Source of the DNA: Devosia salina
GTDB lineage: Bacteria > Pseudomonadota > Alphaproteobacteria > Rhizobiales > Devosiaceae
Assembly (NCBI RefSeq): GCF_019504385.1
Contig: NZ_CP080590.1
Location: 3,835,501-3,899,500, forward strand
Length of the DNA: 64,000 bases
Reading direction: 5' to 3'
A program made the translations under genes and the position numbers. Under the pieces are notes generated by a model, which was given only the letters and a program-made list of their open reading frames with translations, was not told the origin of the DNA and searched no databases. Positions 42,597-51,664 of this stretch are shown piece after piece. Each line of letters opens with the position of its first letter. Position 1 is the first letter of the stretch.

Positions 42597-43452
42597 AGTG
42601 CACCTTGGCGCCGAGGACCCGCGCCTTGACCAGGGCCAGCCCGATCAGCAGCACGAAAAGGATGATGGCGAGCGCCGAGCCCGTGCCGATATCGAAGAGC
42701 ACGAAGCCGGTGCGATAAAGCAGGTGCACCAGCATGTCGGTCGCTCCCGCCGGCCCGCCGCGCGTCATCACGTTGATGATGGTGAAAATCTGGAAGGCCT
42801 CGATGACCGAGATCACCAGCAGGAAATAGGTCGTGGGCATAATGAGCGGCACGGTGACCCGCCGGAACACCTGGAAGCGCCGTCCCCCGTCCATGGCGGC
42901 AGCGTCGTAGAGCTCCTGAGGCACCGCCTGCAGCCCGGCGATATAGATGATGACGTCGTAGCCAAGCTGCTTCCAGGTGTTGATGAAGATGAGGACGAGG
43001 AGCGTCAGGCTCGGGTCCTGCAGCCACGGTACCTTGCCCAGCCCCATGGCGGTCAGTAGGCCGTTGGCGAGACCATAGTCGGTGGAGAATACCCAGGAAA
43101 AGACAACCGCGATCGAGACCGTCGAAGTGATGGTCGGCAGAAACATGGCCCCGCGCAAGACTCGCGAGCTCAGCGTTTCGCGCTTGAGGTAGCTCGCGAT
43201 GGCCAGGGCCAGCACCAGCCTGATCGGCACCGATATGACCGCAAAGATCGTCGTGACCTTGAGCGAATCCCAAAAGTCGTCCCAGGCAAAGAGCCGCGCA
43301 TAGTTGGAAAAGCCGACGAACGGCATTTCCGGCGACATGAAGTTCCAGGAGCGGAAGCTGAGGTCGACGCTCGAAACAATCGGGACATAGGTAAAAATCG
43401 CGATGAAGGCGATAAGCGGCGCGACCAGCAGATAGGGCGTGAGCTTGGACAT
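42586..43452 (-). CDS. ugpA: ABC transporter permease (UgpA/MalF-like)
   Basis: A 288-residue membrane protein with six segments and the EAA loop VPQELYDAAAMDGGRRFQVFRRVTVPLIMPTTYF. It has the usual long first periplasmic loop (NFMSPEMPFVGFSNYARLFAWDDFWDSLKVT). It is located directly after the binding-protein gene in the operon. Confidence 0.9.
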   Translation of the reverse strand: MSKLTPYLLVAPLIAFIAIFTYVPIVSSVDLSFRSWNFMSPEMPFVGFSNYARLFAWDDFWDSLKVTTIFAVISVPIRLVLALAIASYLKRETLSSRVLRGAMFLPTITSTVSIAVVFSWVFSTDYGLANGLLTAMGLGKVPWLQDPSLTLLVLIFINTWKQLGYDVIIYIAGLQAVPQELYDAAAMDGGRRFQVFRRVTVPLIMPTTYFLLVISVIEAFQIFTIINVMTRGGPAGATDMLVHLLYRTGFVLFDIGTGSALAIILFVLLIGLALVKARVLGAKVHYEA

Positions 43453-43512
43453 TTCGCAGGCACCTGGGAGGGCAGCGGACCGGAAATGGCCCGCCGCCCA
43501 TCTGGCAGAGGA

Positions 43513-44772
43513 TCAGTTGCTGATGCGGGCTTCCTCAGCACGGGTGTCTTCAGCGAATTTGGTCATCGCCGCTTCCACGGGGGTCTGGCCCAAGGCCATC
43601 GCTTGCCACACATCGTACTCGGTAGTGCGCATCCAGGTCACCACCGGGGTGCGGGCACGGCCGTGGGCATAGGGAAGGGACTTGATCGCTACGTCGATGC
43701 CCGGCTGGTTGGCCAGTGCTTCGGCGGCGACAGGCTGTTCGGCCGAGTTCTTGTTGATCGGCAGGTAGCCGGTCGCGGCAAACCAGATGGCGTTGGCTTC
43801 GGCCGAGGCGGCATAGCTCACGAAATCATAAGCCGCGTCCTGGACGTCCTGCGGAGCGCTGGCAAGAATGCCGATGCCGGCGCCGCCGATCGGCACGGAG
43901 CAATCGGGATTGCAGGGCATGGGCAAAACGCCGAGGTTATCGCCGAGAGCTTCGCGGGCGCCGACATAGTTGCCGGTCGAGTTCATCATGATGCCGACCT
44001 TGCCGGCGAGGAACGCGTCACGTCCGTTGTCTTCCTCGGTGACACCGTCGGCCGAGGCGACCTTGTGCTCATCCACGAGGGATGCCATCCATTCGTAGGC
44101 CTCGATGGTCTTGGGATCATCAAGCAGGATTTCGCCGGTCATGGAATCGATGAGGTCGCTGCCATTGGCCATGACGAGGCCCCAGCGTGCGAACTGGCCG
44201 GGTGCGGCGATTCCAGTGATGCCCTCTGATCCAAGCGTTTCGGTGATTGTCTGGGCAGCCTTGAGGATCTCGTCGAAAGTGCCGAGGTCGGGCTCGCCCT
44301 CAATGCCGGCGCGGGCGAAAATGTCCTTGTTGTAATACAGGACCGGGGTCGAGGAGTTGAACGGGACGATATAGTTCTTGTCCCCTATGACCCCGATTTC
44401 GCGAGCATAATCATAGAGCTCGTCCTTGAGCGGGTCGGCTTCGAAATAGGGCGTGAGGTCCACCAGCACACCGCCATCGGCAAAGAGCCCGTAGCGCGTG
44501 ACCTCCAGGATCACTGCGGCGGGCGCCCGGTTGGCAGGAATGGCGGCCTGCAGGCGAGCGACGATGTCGTTGTAGTTGCCGACATACTCACCCTGGATGT
44601 CGACGTCCGGATTGGCGGCTTCGTAGTTGGCGATGATTTCTTCGAGAGCTTCACCGGCTCGATTGTTGAAGCTGTGCCAAAAGCTGACTGTGGTCTGCGC
44701 CTGGGCGGCGATGGTGGAGGCGGCCAGGGCGACGAAGCTGGCTGCAATCGAGATGTGCAAATTGCGTGACAT
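43513..44772 (-). CDS. ugpB: ABC transporter substrate-binding protein, UgpB-like
   Basis: A 419-residue periplasmic protein with a signal peptide (residues 1-24, ending AAQAQTT). The segments TVSFWHSFNNRAGEALEEIIANYEAANPDV, VPFNSSTPVLYYNKDIFARAGI and TGYLPINKNS are close to E. coli UgpB as I recall it, including the PFNSSTPVLYYNKD stretch. Glycerol-3-phosphate or glycerophosphodiesters are therefore likely ligands. The ATG with GGAGAG upstream is chosen. It is the first gene of a five-gene transport operon. Confidence 0.88.
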   Translation of the reverse strand: MSRNLHISIAASFVALAASTIAAQAQTTVSFWHSFNNRAGEALEEIIANYEAANPDVDIQGEYVGNYNDIVARLQAAIPANRAPAAVILEVTRYGLFADGGVLVDLTPYFEADPLKDELYDYAREIGVIGDKNYIVPFNSSTPVLYYNKDIFARAGIEGEPDLGTFDEILKAAQTITETLGSEGITGIAAPGQFARWGLVMANGSDLIDSMTGEILLDDPKTIEAYEWMASLVDEHKVASADGVTEEDNGRDAFLAGKVGIMMNSTGNYVGAREALGDNLGVLPMPCNPDCSVPIGGAGIGILASAPQDVQDAAYDFVSYAASAEANAIWFAATGYLPINKNSAEQPVAAEALANQPGIDVAIKSLPYAHGRARTPVVTWMRTTEYDVWQAMALGQTPVEAAMTKFAEDTRAEEARISN

Positions 44773-44978
44773 GATCTCTCCCTGCAATTGTAATTGCATT
44801 GCCCGGTCGATGTACGCGGCAGAGCTGACGGTTTCTTAACGCTAAGGCGAAGGTTGCGTGACGGAGGATCGACGTGCGAATTCCTGGCTTCGGAGGCCAG
44901 GCAGACCCGCAGCCGGCCTTGCCGTTACACGATTGTCACATCGCCTGCCTACAGCCACCGCCCGAAGGGGCGATTGCG

Positions 44979-46034
44979 ATGGACCAGATCACACTGAGGC
45001 AGATCAACAAGCGCTTCGGCAACACCGCAGTGCTGCAGGATGTGACGCTGTCGGTCGAGCCGAGCACCTTCCTCGCGCTGCTGGGACCGTCCGGCTGCGG
45101 CAAGACCACCTTGCTGCGCCTGATTGCCGGGCTCGAACGGCCAACCTCCGGCGAGATCGAGATCGCTGGCCGCGTGGTGGCTGGCCCCGACCATTGGGTT
45201 GAGACCGAAGCGCGCAAGCTGGGCATGGTATTTCAGTCTTATGCCCTTTGGCCGCACATGAGCGTCGCCGAAAATGTGGGCTTTGGCCTGTCGGTGCGGG
45301 GTATGCACGGCCGCGAGCGCGCGGCACGGGTCGAGGCCGCCCTTGCGATGGTTGGACTCGAGGGCCTGGGCAGTCGCCGACCGCCCGAACTGTCCGGCGG
45401 CCAGCGCCAGCGCACCGCACTGGCGCGCTGCCTCGTGACCGAGCCTGAACTCATCCTGCTCGACGAGCCGCTGGCCAATCTCGATCCGCACCTGCGCGAG
45501 TCCATGCAGGCCGAGTTTCGCCGCATTCACCGCAAGACCGGCACCACCTTCGTCTTTGTCACGCATGACCAGGCCGAGGCCATGGCCCTGGCCGACCGGG
45601 TCGCCGTCATGAATGCCGGTCGCATCGAGCAGCTGGGAACGCCCCAGGAGCTATATGGGCAGCCGGCGACGCGGATGGTGGCCGAGTTTTTCGGCAAGGG
45701 GGTGGTTCTGCCGGTCGACGTGGCCGCACGGCTCGACGACCGAACGCGCCGCGTCTCCCTCGGGGGCGTGACGCTCGACCTTCCGGGTGTGGCTGCAGTC
45801 GGCGCCGCCCAGCTCAGCCTGCGTCCCGAAAACGTCGTCCCGGCAGCGGCCGGACTGCGGCCCCATCTGGTCGGCAGGGTAGTCGACACATCCTTCCGCG
45901 GCGCCGATCACCTGGTGACGCTGGCGCTGGAGCAGTTTGGCGGCAAGACCATCGGCCTCGGCATGGCGGCGGCGCCAGAGCCCGGTGCGCGTGTCGATCT
46001 TGCCGTGACCGGCGGCTGGGTGCTCCCGGCATGA
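44979..46034 (+). CDS. ABC transporter ATP-binding protein (iron/phosphonate/polyamine type)
   Basis: A 351-residue ATPase. Walker A is GPSGCGKTT, the Q-loop VFQSYALWPHMSVAENVGFGL, the signature ELSGGQRQRTALARCL, Walker B LILLDEPLANLD and the switch VTHDQAEA. A TOBE-like C-terminus follows (AQLSLRPENVV). The ATG at 44979 is preferred to an in-frame start at 44874. It overlaps the next gene as ATGA. With the binding protein at 47173 and the double permease at 48191 it forms a FbpABC-like importer. Confidence 0.9.
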   Translation: MDQITLRQINKRFGNTAVLQDVTLSVEPSTFLALLGPSGCGKTTLLRLIAGLERPTSGEIEIAGRVVAGPDHWVETEARKLGMVFQSYALWPHMSVAENVGFGLSVRGMHGRERAARVEAALAMVGLEGLGSRRPPELSGGQRQRTALARCLVTEPELILLDEPLANLDPHLRESMQAEFRRIHRKTGTTFVFVTHDQAEAMALADRVAVMNAGRIEQLGTPQELYGQPATRMVAEFFGKGVVLPVDVAARLDDRTRRVSLGGVTLDLPGVAAVGAAQLSLRPENVVPAAAGLRPHLVGRVVDTSFRGADHLVTLALEQFGGKTIGLGMAAAPEPGARVDLAVTGGWVLPA

Positions 46035-47095
46035 GGCTGACCGCGATATCGGGCTATGGACAAAAGGGACCCGCCTGCTTCCTTCTCGAGATCGCCGGAC
46101 GCCGCCTGCTGCTCGATTGCGGCAAGGGGCCCGATGACGACCGCGAACCCGACCTGGTCGGCGTCGGCACCGTGGACGCAGTTCTTGTCAGCCATTCCCA
46201 CCGTGACCATACCGGTGCCCTGTATCGCCTCGGAGACATCGGCAGCCCCCCGGTCTTTGCCACCGGCCTTGCCGCACGGCTCGCCGATATCCGCGCCGTC
46301 GGCGATTTTGACGATGCCGCCCGCCATCTCGGCCTCGAGATCGCCACCGGCCGCTGCGGCCATGCCCCCGGCGCCGTCTGGATGCGGATCGGCGGCGCAG
46401 AAGGATTGCTCTATACCGGCGACTTCTCGCTCGAAAGCAACCTCTATCCTGCTGAACCCTGGCCGCGCGCGCGTGCGTTGGTTGCCGATGCCTCCTATGG
46501 CGCCTGGGACGGCACGGTGCAGCAGGCCCTTGCCGAACTGACCGCACTTGCCGCCGCCGGCCCCTTGCTGCTGCCCGCTCCGGCGGCGGGCCGCGGCCTG
46601 GAAATGGCGCTCTTGCTGTGGGAGGCAGGCCATCGCGTCCGCCTCTGCCCCGTCCATCGCGCCGTGGCCGCCATGCTGATCGAGGGCGGCGCGGAACTGG
46701 CACCGGGCGCACTAGAGCGCCTGGCCTCCCTGCTCGAGCAGACGGAAACTCTCTATGCAGATGACGAGCCGGACGGCGTCATGATCGCAGCCAAGGCCGA
46801 TGCAAGCGGCGGTCTCGCCGCGCAATTGCTCGCCACCTGGCGGACCGGCGAAGTCAAAATCGTCTTCACCGGCCATGTCTCGCGCGGCACGCCGGCGGCG
46901 CTTGCCGTTGCCGGAGGCCGCGCCAGCGTCCTGCGCTGGAACGTGCACCCCCGATTGTCAGACATTCGGGCCCTTCTCGACGCGGTCGAGCCGGAGGTCG
47001 TGATGCCTGCCTTCGTGCCGGCGGAACAACTCCGCGCCCTGCATGCGGCGTTGCCCGCCATCCCCTGGACGGAAGGCGCGCTGCAACTCGCCTGA
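46031..47095 (+). CDS. Metallo-beta-lactamase-fold hydrolase (possibly beta-CASP-like)
   Basis: A 354-residue protein. The metal site VLVSHSHRDHTGAL (HxHxDH) is near residue 55, with further candidate ligands in GEGLLYTGDFSLE-like sequence (TGDFS) and near the end (VFTGHVSRGTPAAL). The middle part (LLLPAPAAGRGLEMALLLWEAGHRVRLCPVHR) resembles the cap region of RNase J/CPSF-type MBL proteins more than small PhnP-type phosphodiesterases. It is translationally coupled to the ATPase gene, which is unusual for this importer class. Its substrate is unknown. Confidence 0.82.
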   Translation: MRLTAISGYGQKGPACFLLEIAGRRLLLDCGKGPDDDREPDLVGVGTVDAVLVSHSHRDHTGALYRLGDIGSPPVFATGLAARLADIRAVGDFDDAARHLGLEIATGRCGHAPGAVWMRIGGAEGLLYTGDFSLESNLYPAEPWPRARALVADASYGAWDGTVQQALAELTALAAAGPLLLPAPAAGRGLEMALLLWEAGHRVRLCPVHRAVAAMLIEGGAELAPGALERLASLLEQTETLYADDEPDGVMIAAKADASGGLAAQLLATWRTGEVKIVFTGHVSRGTPAALAVAGGRASVLRWNVHPRLSDIRALLDAVEPEVVMPAFVPAEQLRALHAALPAIPWTEGALQLA

Positions 47096-47172
47096 GCGTC
47101 ACGCCGATGTCACGCGATTTGGCTACGTCCCCTCCGACGCTCGCACCCGCGGGTCACACGATGGAAAATCCG

Positions 47173-48162
47173 ATGAAAACAACGCTTCTTCGCCTTGCGG
47201 CAGCCTTCGCCATTTCGGCCGTTCCGGCCTCCGTTCTGGCCCAGGATGGCTCGACCATCACCGTCTATACGTCCCAGCCCACCGAGCAGATGACAGCCGT
47301 GATCGAGGCGTTCAACGTCGATCACCCCGAGATCACCGTCGAACTCTTCCGTTCGGGCACGACCGAAGTGATGAGCAAGCTGCAGGCCGAAGTGGCCGCC
47401 GGTCAGGTCCAGGCCGACGTCATCCTGATCGCCGATGCGGTCGCCATGACGCAGCTCAAGAACGAAGGCCTGCTCTATGCCTATACCGACGCGCCGGTCG
47501 AAAACCTTCCGGCCAGCGTCGTTGATCCGGACATGACCTTTTTCGGCACCAAGCTGATCACCACCGGCATCATCTACAACACCGACCTGGTCGACACGCC
47601 GCCGACTGCCTGGGCCGACCTCACCCAGCCCGAGATCGCCTCAGGCCTCATCATGCCGAGCCCGCTTTATTCCGGCGCGGCCGTCATCCATGTCGGCACC
47701 GTTGCGCAGCAGCCCGAATTCGGCTGGGAATATTACGAGACTCTCGCTGACAATGGCGCCGTGGCCGGCCAGGGCAATGGCACCGTGGTCGAGGCCGTGG
47801 CGCGTGGCGAAAAGCCCTATGGCATCATCATCGAATATATGGCGCTCAACGCCAAGAAGGACGGCTCGCCCGTCGATTTCGTCTTCCCGGCCGAGGGCGT
47901 TTCCTCCATCACCCAGCCGATCGCCATCTTCAAGGACACCGACGCGCTCGAAGCTGCCAAGATCTTTGTCGACTGGCAGTTGTCCGCGTCCGCCCAGGAG
48001 CAGTCGGTCACCCAGGGCTACTTCCCGATCTTTGCCGGCGTTGCCGTTCCCGAAGGCTATCCGGAAGTCGATTCCCTGAACATTCTGCCGGCCGACTTCG
48101 ACCAGATGCTGGCCGACGACGAAGCCAACAAGCAGCACTTTGCCGATCTCTTCGGCGGCTGA
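47173..48162 (+). CDS. ABC transporter substrate-binding protein (Fe3+/phosphonate type)
   Basis: A protein of about 329 residues with a signal peptide (LLRLAAAFAISAVPASVLAQDG). The mature start ITVYTSQPTEQMTAVIEAFNVDHPEITVELFRSGTTEVMSKLQAEVAAGQVQADVILIAD follows the AfuA/FbpA and 2-aminoethylphosphonate-binding cluster. The iron-binding Tyr pair of FbpA cannot be confirmed by eye. The ATG at 47173 has GGAAAA upstream; one four codons earlier is also possible. The permease gene begins shortly after its stop. Confidence 0.88.
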   Translation: MKTTLLRLAAAFAISAVPASVLAQDGSTITVYTSQPTEQMTAVIEAFNVDHPEITVELFRSGTTEVMSKLQAEVAAGQVQADVILIADAVAMTQLKNEGLLYAYTDAPVENLPASVVDPDMTFFGTKLITTGIIYNTDLVDTPPTAWADLTQPEIASGLIMPSPLYSGAAVIHVGTVAQQPEFGWEYYETLADNGAVAGQGNGTVVEAVARGEKPYGIIIEYMALNAKKDGSPVDFVFPAEGVSSITQPIAIFKDTDALEAAKIFVDWQLSASAQEQSVTQGYFPIFAGVAVPEGYPEVDSLNILPADFDQMLADDEANKQHFADLFGG

Positions 48163-48190
48163 TCGCCTGGGCCTGCTGCCACCCCTGCGC

Positions 48191-49876
48191 ATGCGGTGGC
48201 CTTCGCAGTCCGGCGAGGTTTTCCTCCTCGCCGGACTGTGTCTTTACGTGCTCGTGGTCGGGGTGATGCCGCTCGGCCGGCTGCTGATCGAGGCGCTGCG
48301 GCCTGGCGAGGACGGCCAGGCCTTCGGCATCCTGCTCGACGTCTGGCAGAGCCGCGCGGCGCCACGCGCACTCGGCAATACGATGATTGCCTCGGTCGGC
48401 GCGACCATGGTCTCGCTGCTGATCGGGGGGCTGGGCGCGGCCGTGCTGCATCTGACCGACATTCGCGGCCGGACAGCACTTGGCTTCCTGCTATTGCTGC
48501 CCATGCTGATCCCGCCGCAGATCTCGGCCCTGGCCTGGATCGAACTCACCGGCCCCTCAAGCCCGCTCCTACGCCTCGCCGGCCTTGCGCCGCCACCGGG
48601 CACCACCAATCCTCTATATTCCATGGGCGGCATCATCTGGGTCATGGGGCTCGAACATGCGCCGCTGGTCATGCTGGCGACGCTGACCTCTTTGCGCGCA
48701 CTGCCGCGCGATCTCGTCGAAGCCGCCAGCGTGAGCGGCGCGCGGCGCACGGCGATCCTCTGGCGCATCGTCTTGCCACTGGCCCGGCCGGGCCTGTTGG
48801 CCGGCGGTGCCCTTGCCTTCGTCGCGGCCATCGGCAATTTCGGCGTGCCGGCACTGCTCGGCATCCCCGGGCGCGTCACGGTGCTGACGACCCTGATCTA
48901 TCAACGCCTCACCGGCTTCGGGCCGTCGGCGCTGGCGCAGGTGGCGAGCCTGTCGCTGGTGCTGGTGCTGCTGGCTGCAGCCGGATTGTTGCTCCGCTGG
49001 CTGTTGCTGCGCCGCACCTCCTACCTCGACCGCACCGGGCAGCCCCTTGATCCCTTCGCGCTCGGCAGGTTCCGCCTGCCCATGGAGTGTGTCGTCTGGC
49101 TGCTTGTGCTGCTGATTTCGGTTCTGCCGCTGCTGGCACTGATCGCCAGCGCCCTTGTTCCGGCGCTTGGCGTTCGCTTGAGCGTTGCCACCCTCAGCCT
49201 CGATAATTTCGGCTTCCTTTTCAGCAATGCCGCCCTGCGCCGCGCCTTCACCAACAGCTTTCTTCTGGCCGGCGCCGCTGCGCTGATTTCGGCCCTGGCC
49301 AGTTTCATCCTCGGCTACCTGACCACCGTCCGCCGAAATGCGCTCGCCCGGCTGCTAGATCTTCTTGCCGACGCGCCCTATGCCGTTCCCGGCACTGTGC
49401 TGGCGCTTGGTGTAATCATGGTCTTCCTGCCGCCACTGCCGGTGTTCGGCGTGTCACTCTATGGCACCGCCTGGATCATTCTAGTCGCCTATCTGGCCCG
49501 CTTCTTGCCACTGGCGCTCCGTCCTGTCGCGGCAAGCTACGCCACGATGGATCCGGCACTCGACGAGGCCGGCCAGATCCTCGGTGCGCGCGTGCCGCGG
49601 CGGCTTGTGCAGCTGTCGCTGCCCTCGGTGCTGCCCGCAACCATTGCCGGTGCCCTCCTCGTCTTCATGAGCGCCTTCAACGAATTGACGCTCTCGGCCC
49701 TCCTGTGGTCAACCGGCACAGAGACGCTGGGCGTGATGGTGTTCTTCCTGCAGTATGAGGGGAACTCCCCGGCGGCCTCGGCCCTGGCCACCGTCGTCGT
49801 TGCCGTGACCCTGGCGGTAGCCCTGCTGCTTGAAGTCACCGCGCGCCGCTTTGCCCCCAGCGCGTCGCTGCTCTAG
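48191..49876 (+). CDS. ABC transporter permease, two fused membrane domains (FbpB-like)
   Basis: A protein of about 561 residues with around twelve hydrophobic segments and two EAA loops: PRDLVEAASVSGARRTAILWRIVLPLARPGLL and DPALDEAGQILGARVPRRLVQLSLPSVLPATI. The fused arrangement is typical of ferric-iron, thiamine and phosphonate importers. The ATG at 48191 is favoured; an in-frame TTG at 48140 overlaps the binding-protein gene. It completes the importer encoded from 44979. Confidence 0.9.
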   Translation: MRWPSQSGEVFLLAGLCLYVLVVGVMPLGRLLIEALRPGEDGQAFGILLDVWQSRAAPRALGNTMIASVGATMVSLLIGGLGAAVLHLTDIRGRTALGFLLLLPMLIPPQISALAWIELTGPSSPLLRLAGLAPPPGTTNPLYSMGGIIWVMGLEHAPLVMLATLTSLRALPRDLVEAASVSGARRTAILWRIVLPLARPGLLAGGALAFVAAIGNFGVPALLGIPGRVTVLTTLIYQRLTGFGPSALAQVASLSLVLVLLAAAGLLLRWLLLRRTSYLDRTGQPLDPFALGRFRLPMECVVWLLVLLISVLPLLALIASALVPALGVRLSVATLSLDNFGFLFSNAALRRAFTNSFLLAGAAALISALASFILGYLTTVRRNALARLLDLLADAPYAVPGTVLALGVIMVFLPPLPVFGVSLYGTAWIILVAYLARFLPLALRPVAASYATMDPALDEAGQILGARVPRRLVQLSLPSVLPATIAGALLVFMSAFNELTLSALLWSTGTETLGVMVFFLQYEGNSPAASALATVVVAVTLAVALLLEVTARRFAPSASLL

Positions 49877-50507
49877 CTTCCGGATGCGTGGCTTTGCCCA
49901 TATCCGACAAACCGACTGAACTGCCCAAATGCACAATCCCGCGTAGTGTATGGAAGGGGAAACAGCGGGGGCTGCTGGCGGAACTATCCCTGCCAAATTT
50001 GCATGTCTGCTTTCGAGAACCGGCTTTTTGGCTCTTAACGGCCGGAACGGGGCGCGTTGCTGCCAGGCGAATTAGGAAGCCCCCTGCCCTTCCCGCCAGG
50101 TTCGCAGGTAAAGAGTGAGGGGCAGAATCCGGTCGGCCTAGTTTCCGGTTGAAATCTAAGGAAGCTGAAGTCTCCAATCCACATACCGCTGATGCCGACT
50201 TCGAGGCCAGACCAAATCAGAGCCAGAAAGAGTGGGTGCCACCTGACGGACCGACCAGTAGCGCACAACAGTCGGTGCCTAAACTTAACCGCCGGCTGTC
50301 CTGGGAAACGCGGTCCACTCCCACAGTCGGCTCCAAAACGGCACGAATCAGGTCAACTGAAGTCCTGTACCTAGTAAAAGGTATCTGCAATACCGGTCTA
50401 TATTTGCCGCACACAGTCTTCTTCAAGAAAGTGAGTGCGTGGCGGTTCCAACTTGGCCAGCATCATCGATGCTCATCGTCACTTGCTTCAAGGCCATTGG
50501 CACAGCG
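49877..50507. other. Intergenic region after the FbpB-like permease
   Basis: No gene was recognised in 630 bp. It contains one copy of the dispersed repeat (50004-50067). At its right end is the out-of-frame tail of the hydroxyacid dehydrogenase frame. Confidence 0.5.
50004..50067 (+). repeat. Dispersed intergenic repeat, copy after the permease
   Basis: Begins with TGTCTGCTTTCGAG and ends with CGGAACGGGGCGCGTTGCTGCC. It is the most diverged of the clear copies. Confidence 0.5.
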
Positions 50508-51475
50508 TCAAGGAAGCACCAGGTTCGAAGGAAATCGACTGAAGAAATTGTCGATATTTTCGAACACCTGGTTGGCAACAGCTTGAGTGGCTTCGCGGCT
50601 GCCCAGGCGACATGGGGTGTCAGAACAAAGTCCGGACGGCCCATCAACCTCTGGAACGGATGATCGGCCGGCATGGGCTCGACGGTGACCACGTCGAACC
50701 CCGCCCCTGCGATCTGTCCCGACTCGAGCGCTACGGCCAGCGCCGCCTCATCCACTAGCCCGCCGCGTCCGGTATTGACGACCAGCGGCTTGCGCCGCAT
50801 CCGCGCAAACTCGGCGGCGCCGATCATGTGGCGCGTCTCATGACGCAGCGGCAGATGGAAAGTAAGAACGTCGGATTCTTCTAGGACGGCCTCGAATGGG
50901 GTGCGATTCGCTTGGGTCGGGGCACCGCGGCGGGCGGCAAACAGCACCTTCATCCCGAAGGCTCGGGCGATGCCGGCCACCGACTGACCGATGGTGCCGC
51001 CGCCGAAAATTCCAATGGTCGATCCTGCAAGGTCCTGTATCGGATAATCGAAGTAGCAGAACTGGCCGCTTTGCTGCCAGCGGCCCTTTCCGACTGAGTG
51101 GTGATACGGCATGAGGCTGCGCCGCAGCGCCAGCATCAGCGCAAAGGTATGCTCGGGCACGGTGTGGAGGGCGTAGTCGCGCACATTGCACACGGCGGCG
51201 CCACGCTCGGCGCAGGCCTTAACGTCGATGACGTCATAGCCGGTGGCGGCAACGGCCACCAGCTTGAGCTGCCGCGCCTGCGCCAGAACGGCTCGTGTGA
51301 TCGGCACCTTGTTGGTGATGATCACCGCGGCATCGGCGACACGGGCAGCAGCTTCGTTAGGAGCGGTGCGCTCATAAAGCACCAGTTCGTGCGGGAACTT
51401 CGGACCTTTGATCCTGGTGTCCGCGGGAAAAGTGCCGCGATCCAGCATGACGATACGGTGAGGTAGGGCGTCCAT
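50508..51475 (-). pseudogene. D-2-hydroxyacid dehydrogenase with a C-terminal frameshift
   Basis: About 285 residues read normally: NAD motif GSTIGIFGGGTIGQSVAGIARAFG, catalytic Arg in NTGRGGLVDEAAL, Glu in VEPMP and His in LTPHVAWA. After AWA the frame is lost. Shifting by one base near 50610 restores a family-like ending (SREATQAVANQVFENIDNFF, to SNLVLP) that stops at 50508-50510. The unshifted frame runs on to 50423 with unrelated residues. Only the last helix is affected, so activity may persist. It could be a sequencing error or a true mutation. The substrate would be a 2-oxoacid such as glyoxylate or hydroxypyruvate. Confidence 0.8.
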
Positions 51476-51664
51476 AGGTCTGTTCCTTCCGGCGGACTAT
51501 CAGAGAATGGATTGGGCGAGCCACTGCCCATCGGCAGCGCGGCGGGGCACGCGGCTAGCGAGAATTAGGAGGTTGACGCGGTGCGAGACGCATCTCAGCA
51601 GGGACACTTACAGCCGCGCCGGTCGTTGGTGTTTGGTGATGAATAGTGCACGCAAAAGGAAACG

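Noticed and set aside
41634..42629. Open plus-strand frame of 331 codons opposite the UgpE-like permease
   Set aside because: An antisense shadow rich in Arg/Asp/Gln without domain features.
42593..43501. Alternative minus-strand frame overlapping the UgpA-like permease
   Set aside because: The permease frame has membrane segments and an EAA loop; the other is Arg/His/Ala-rich with none.
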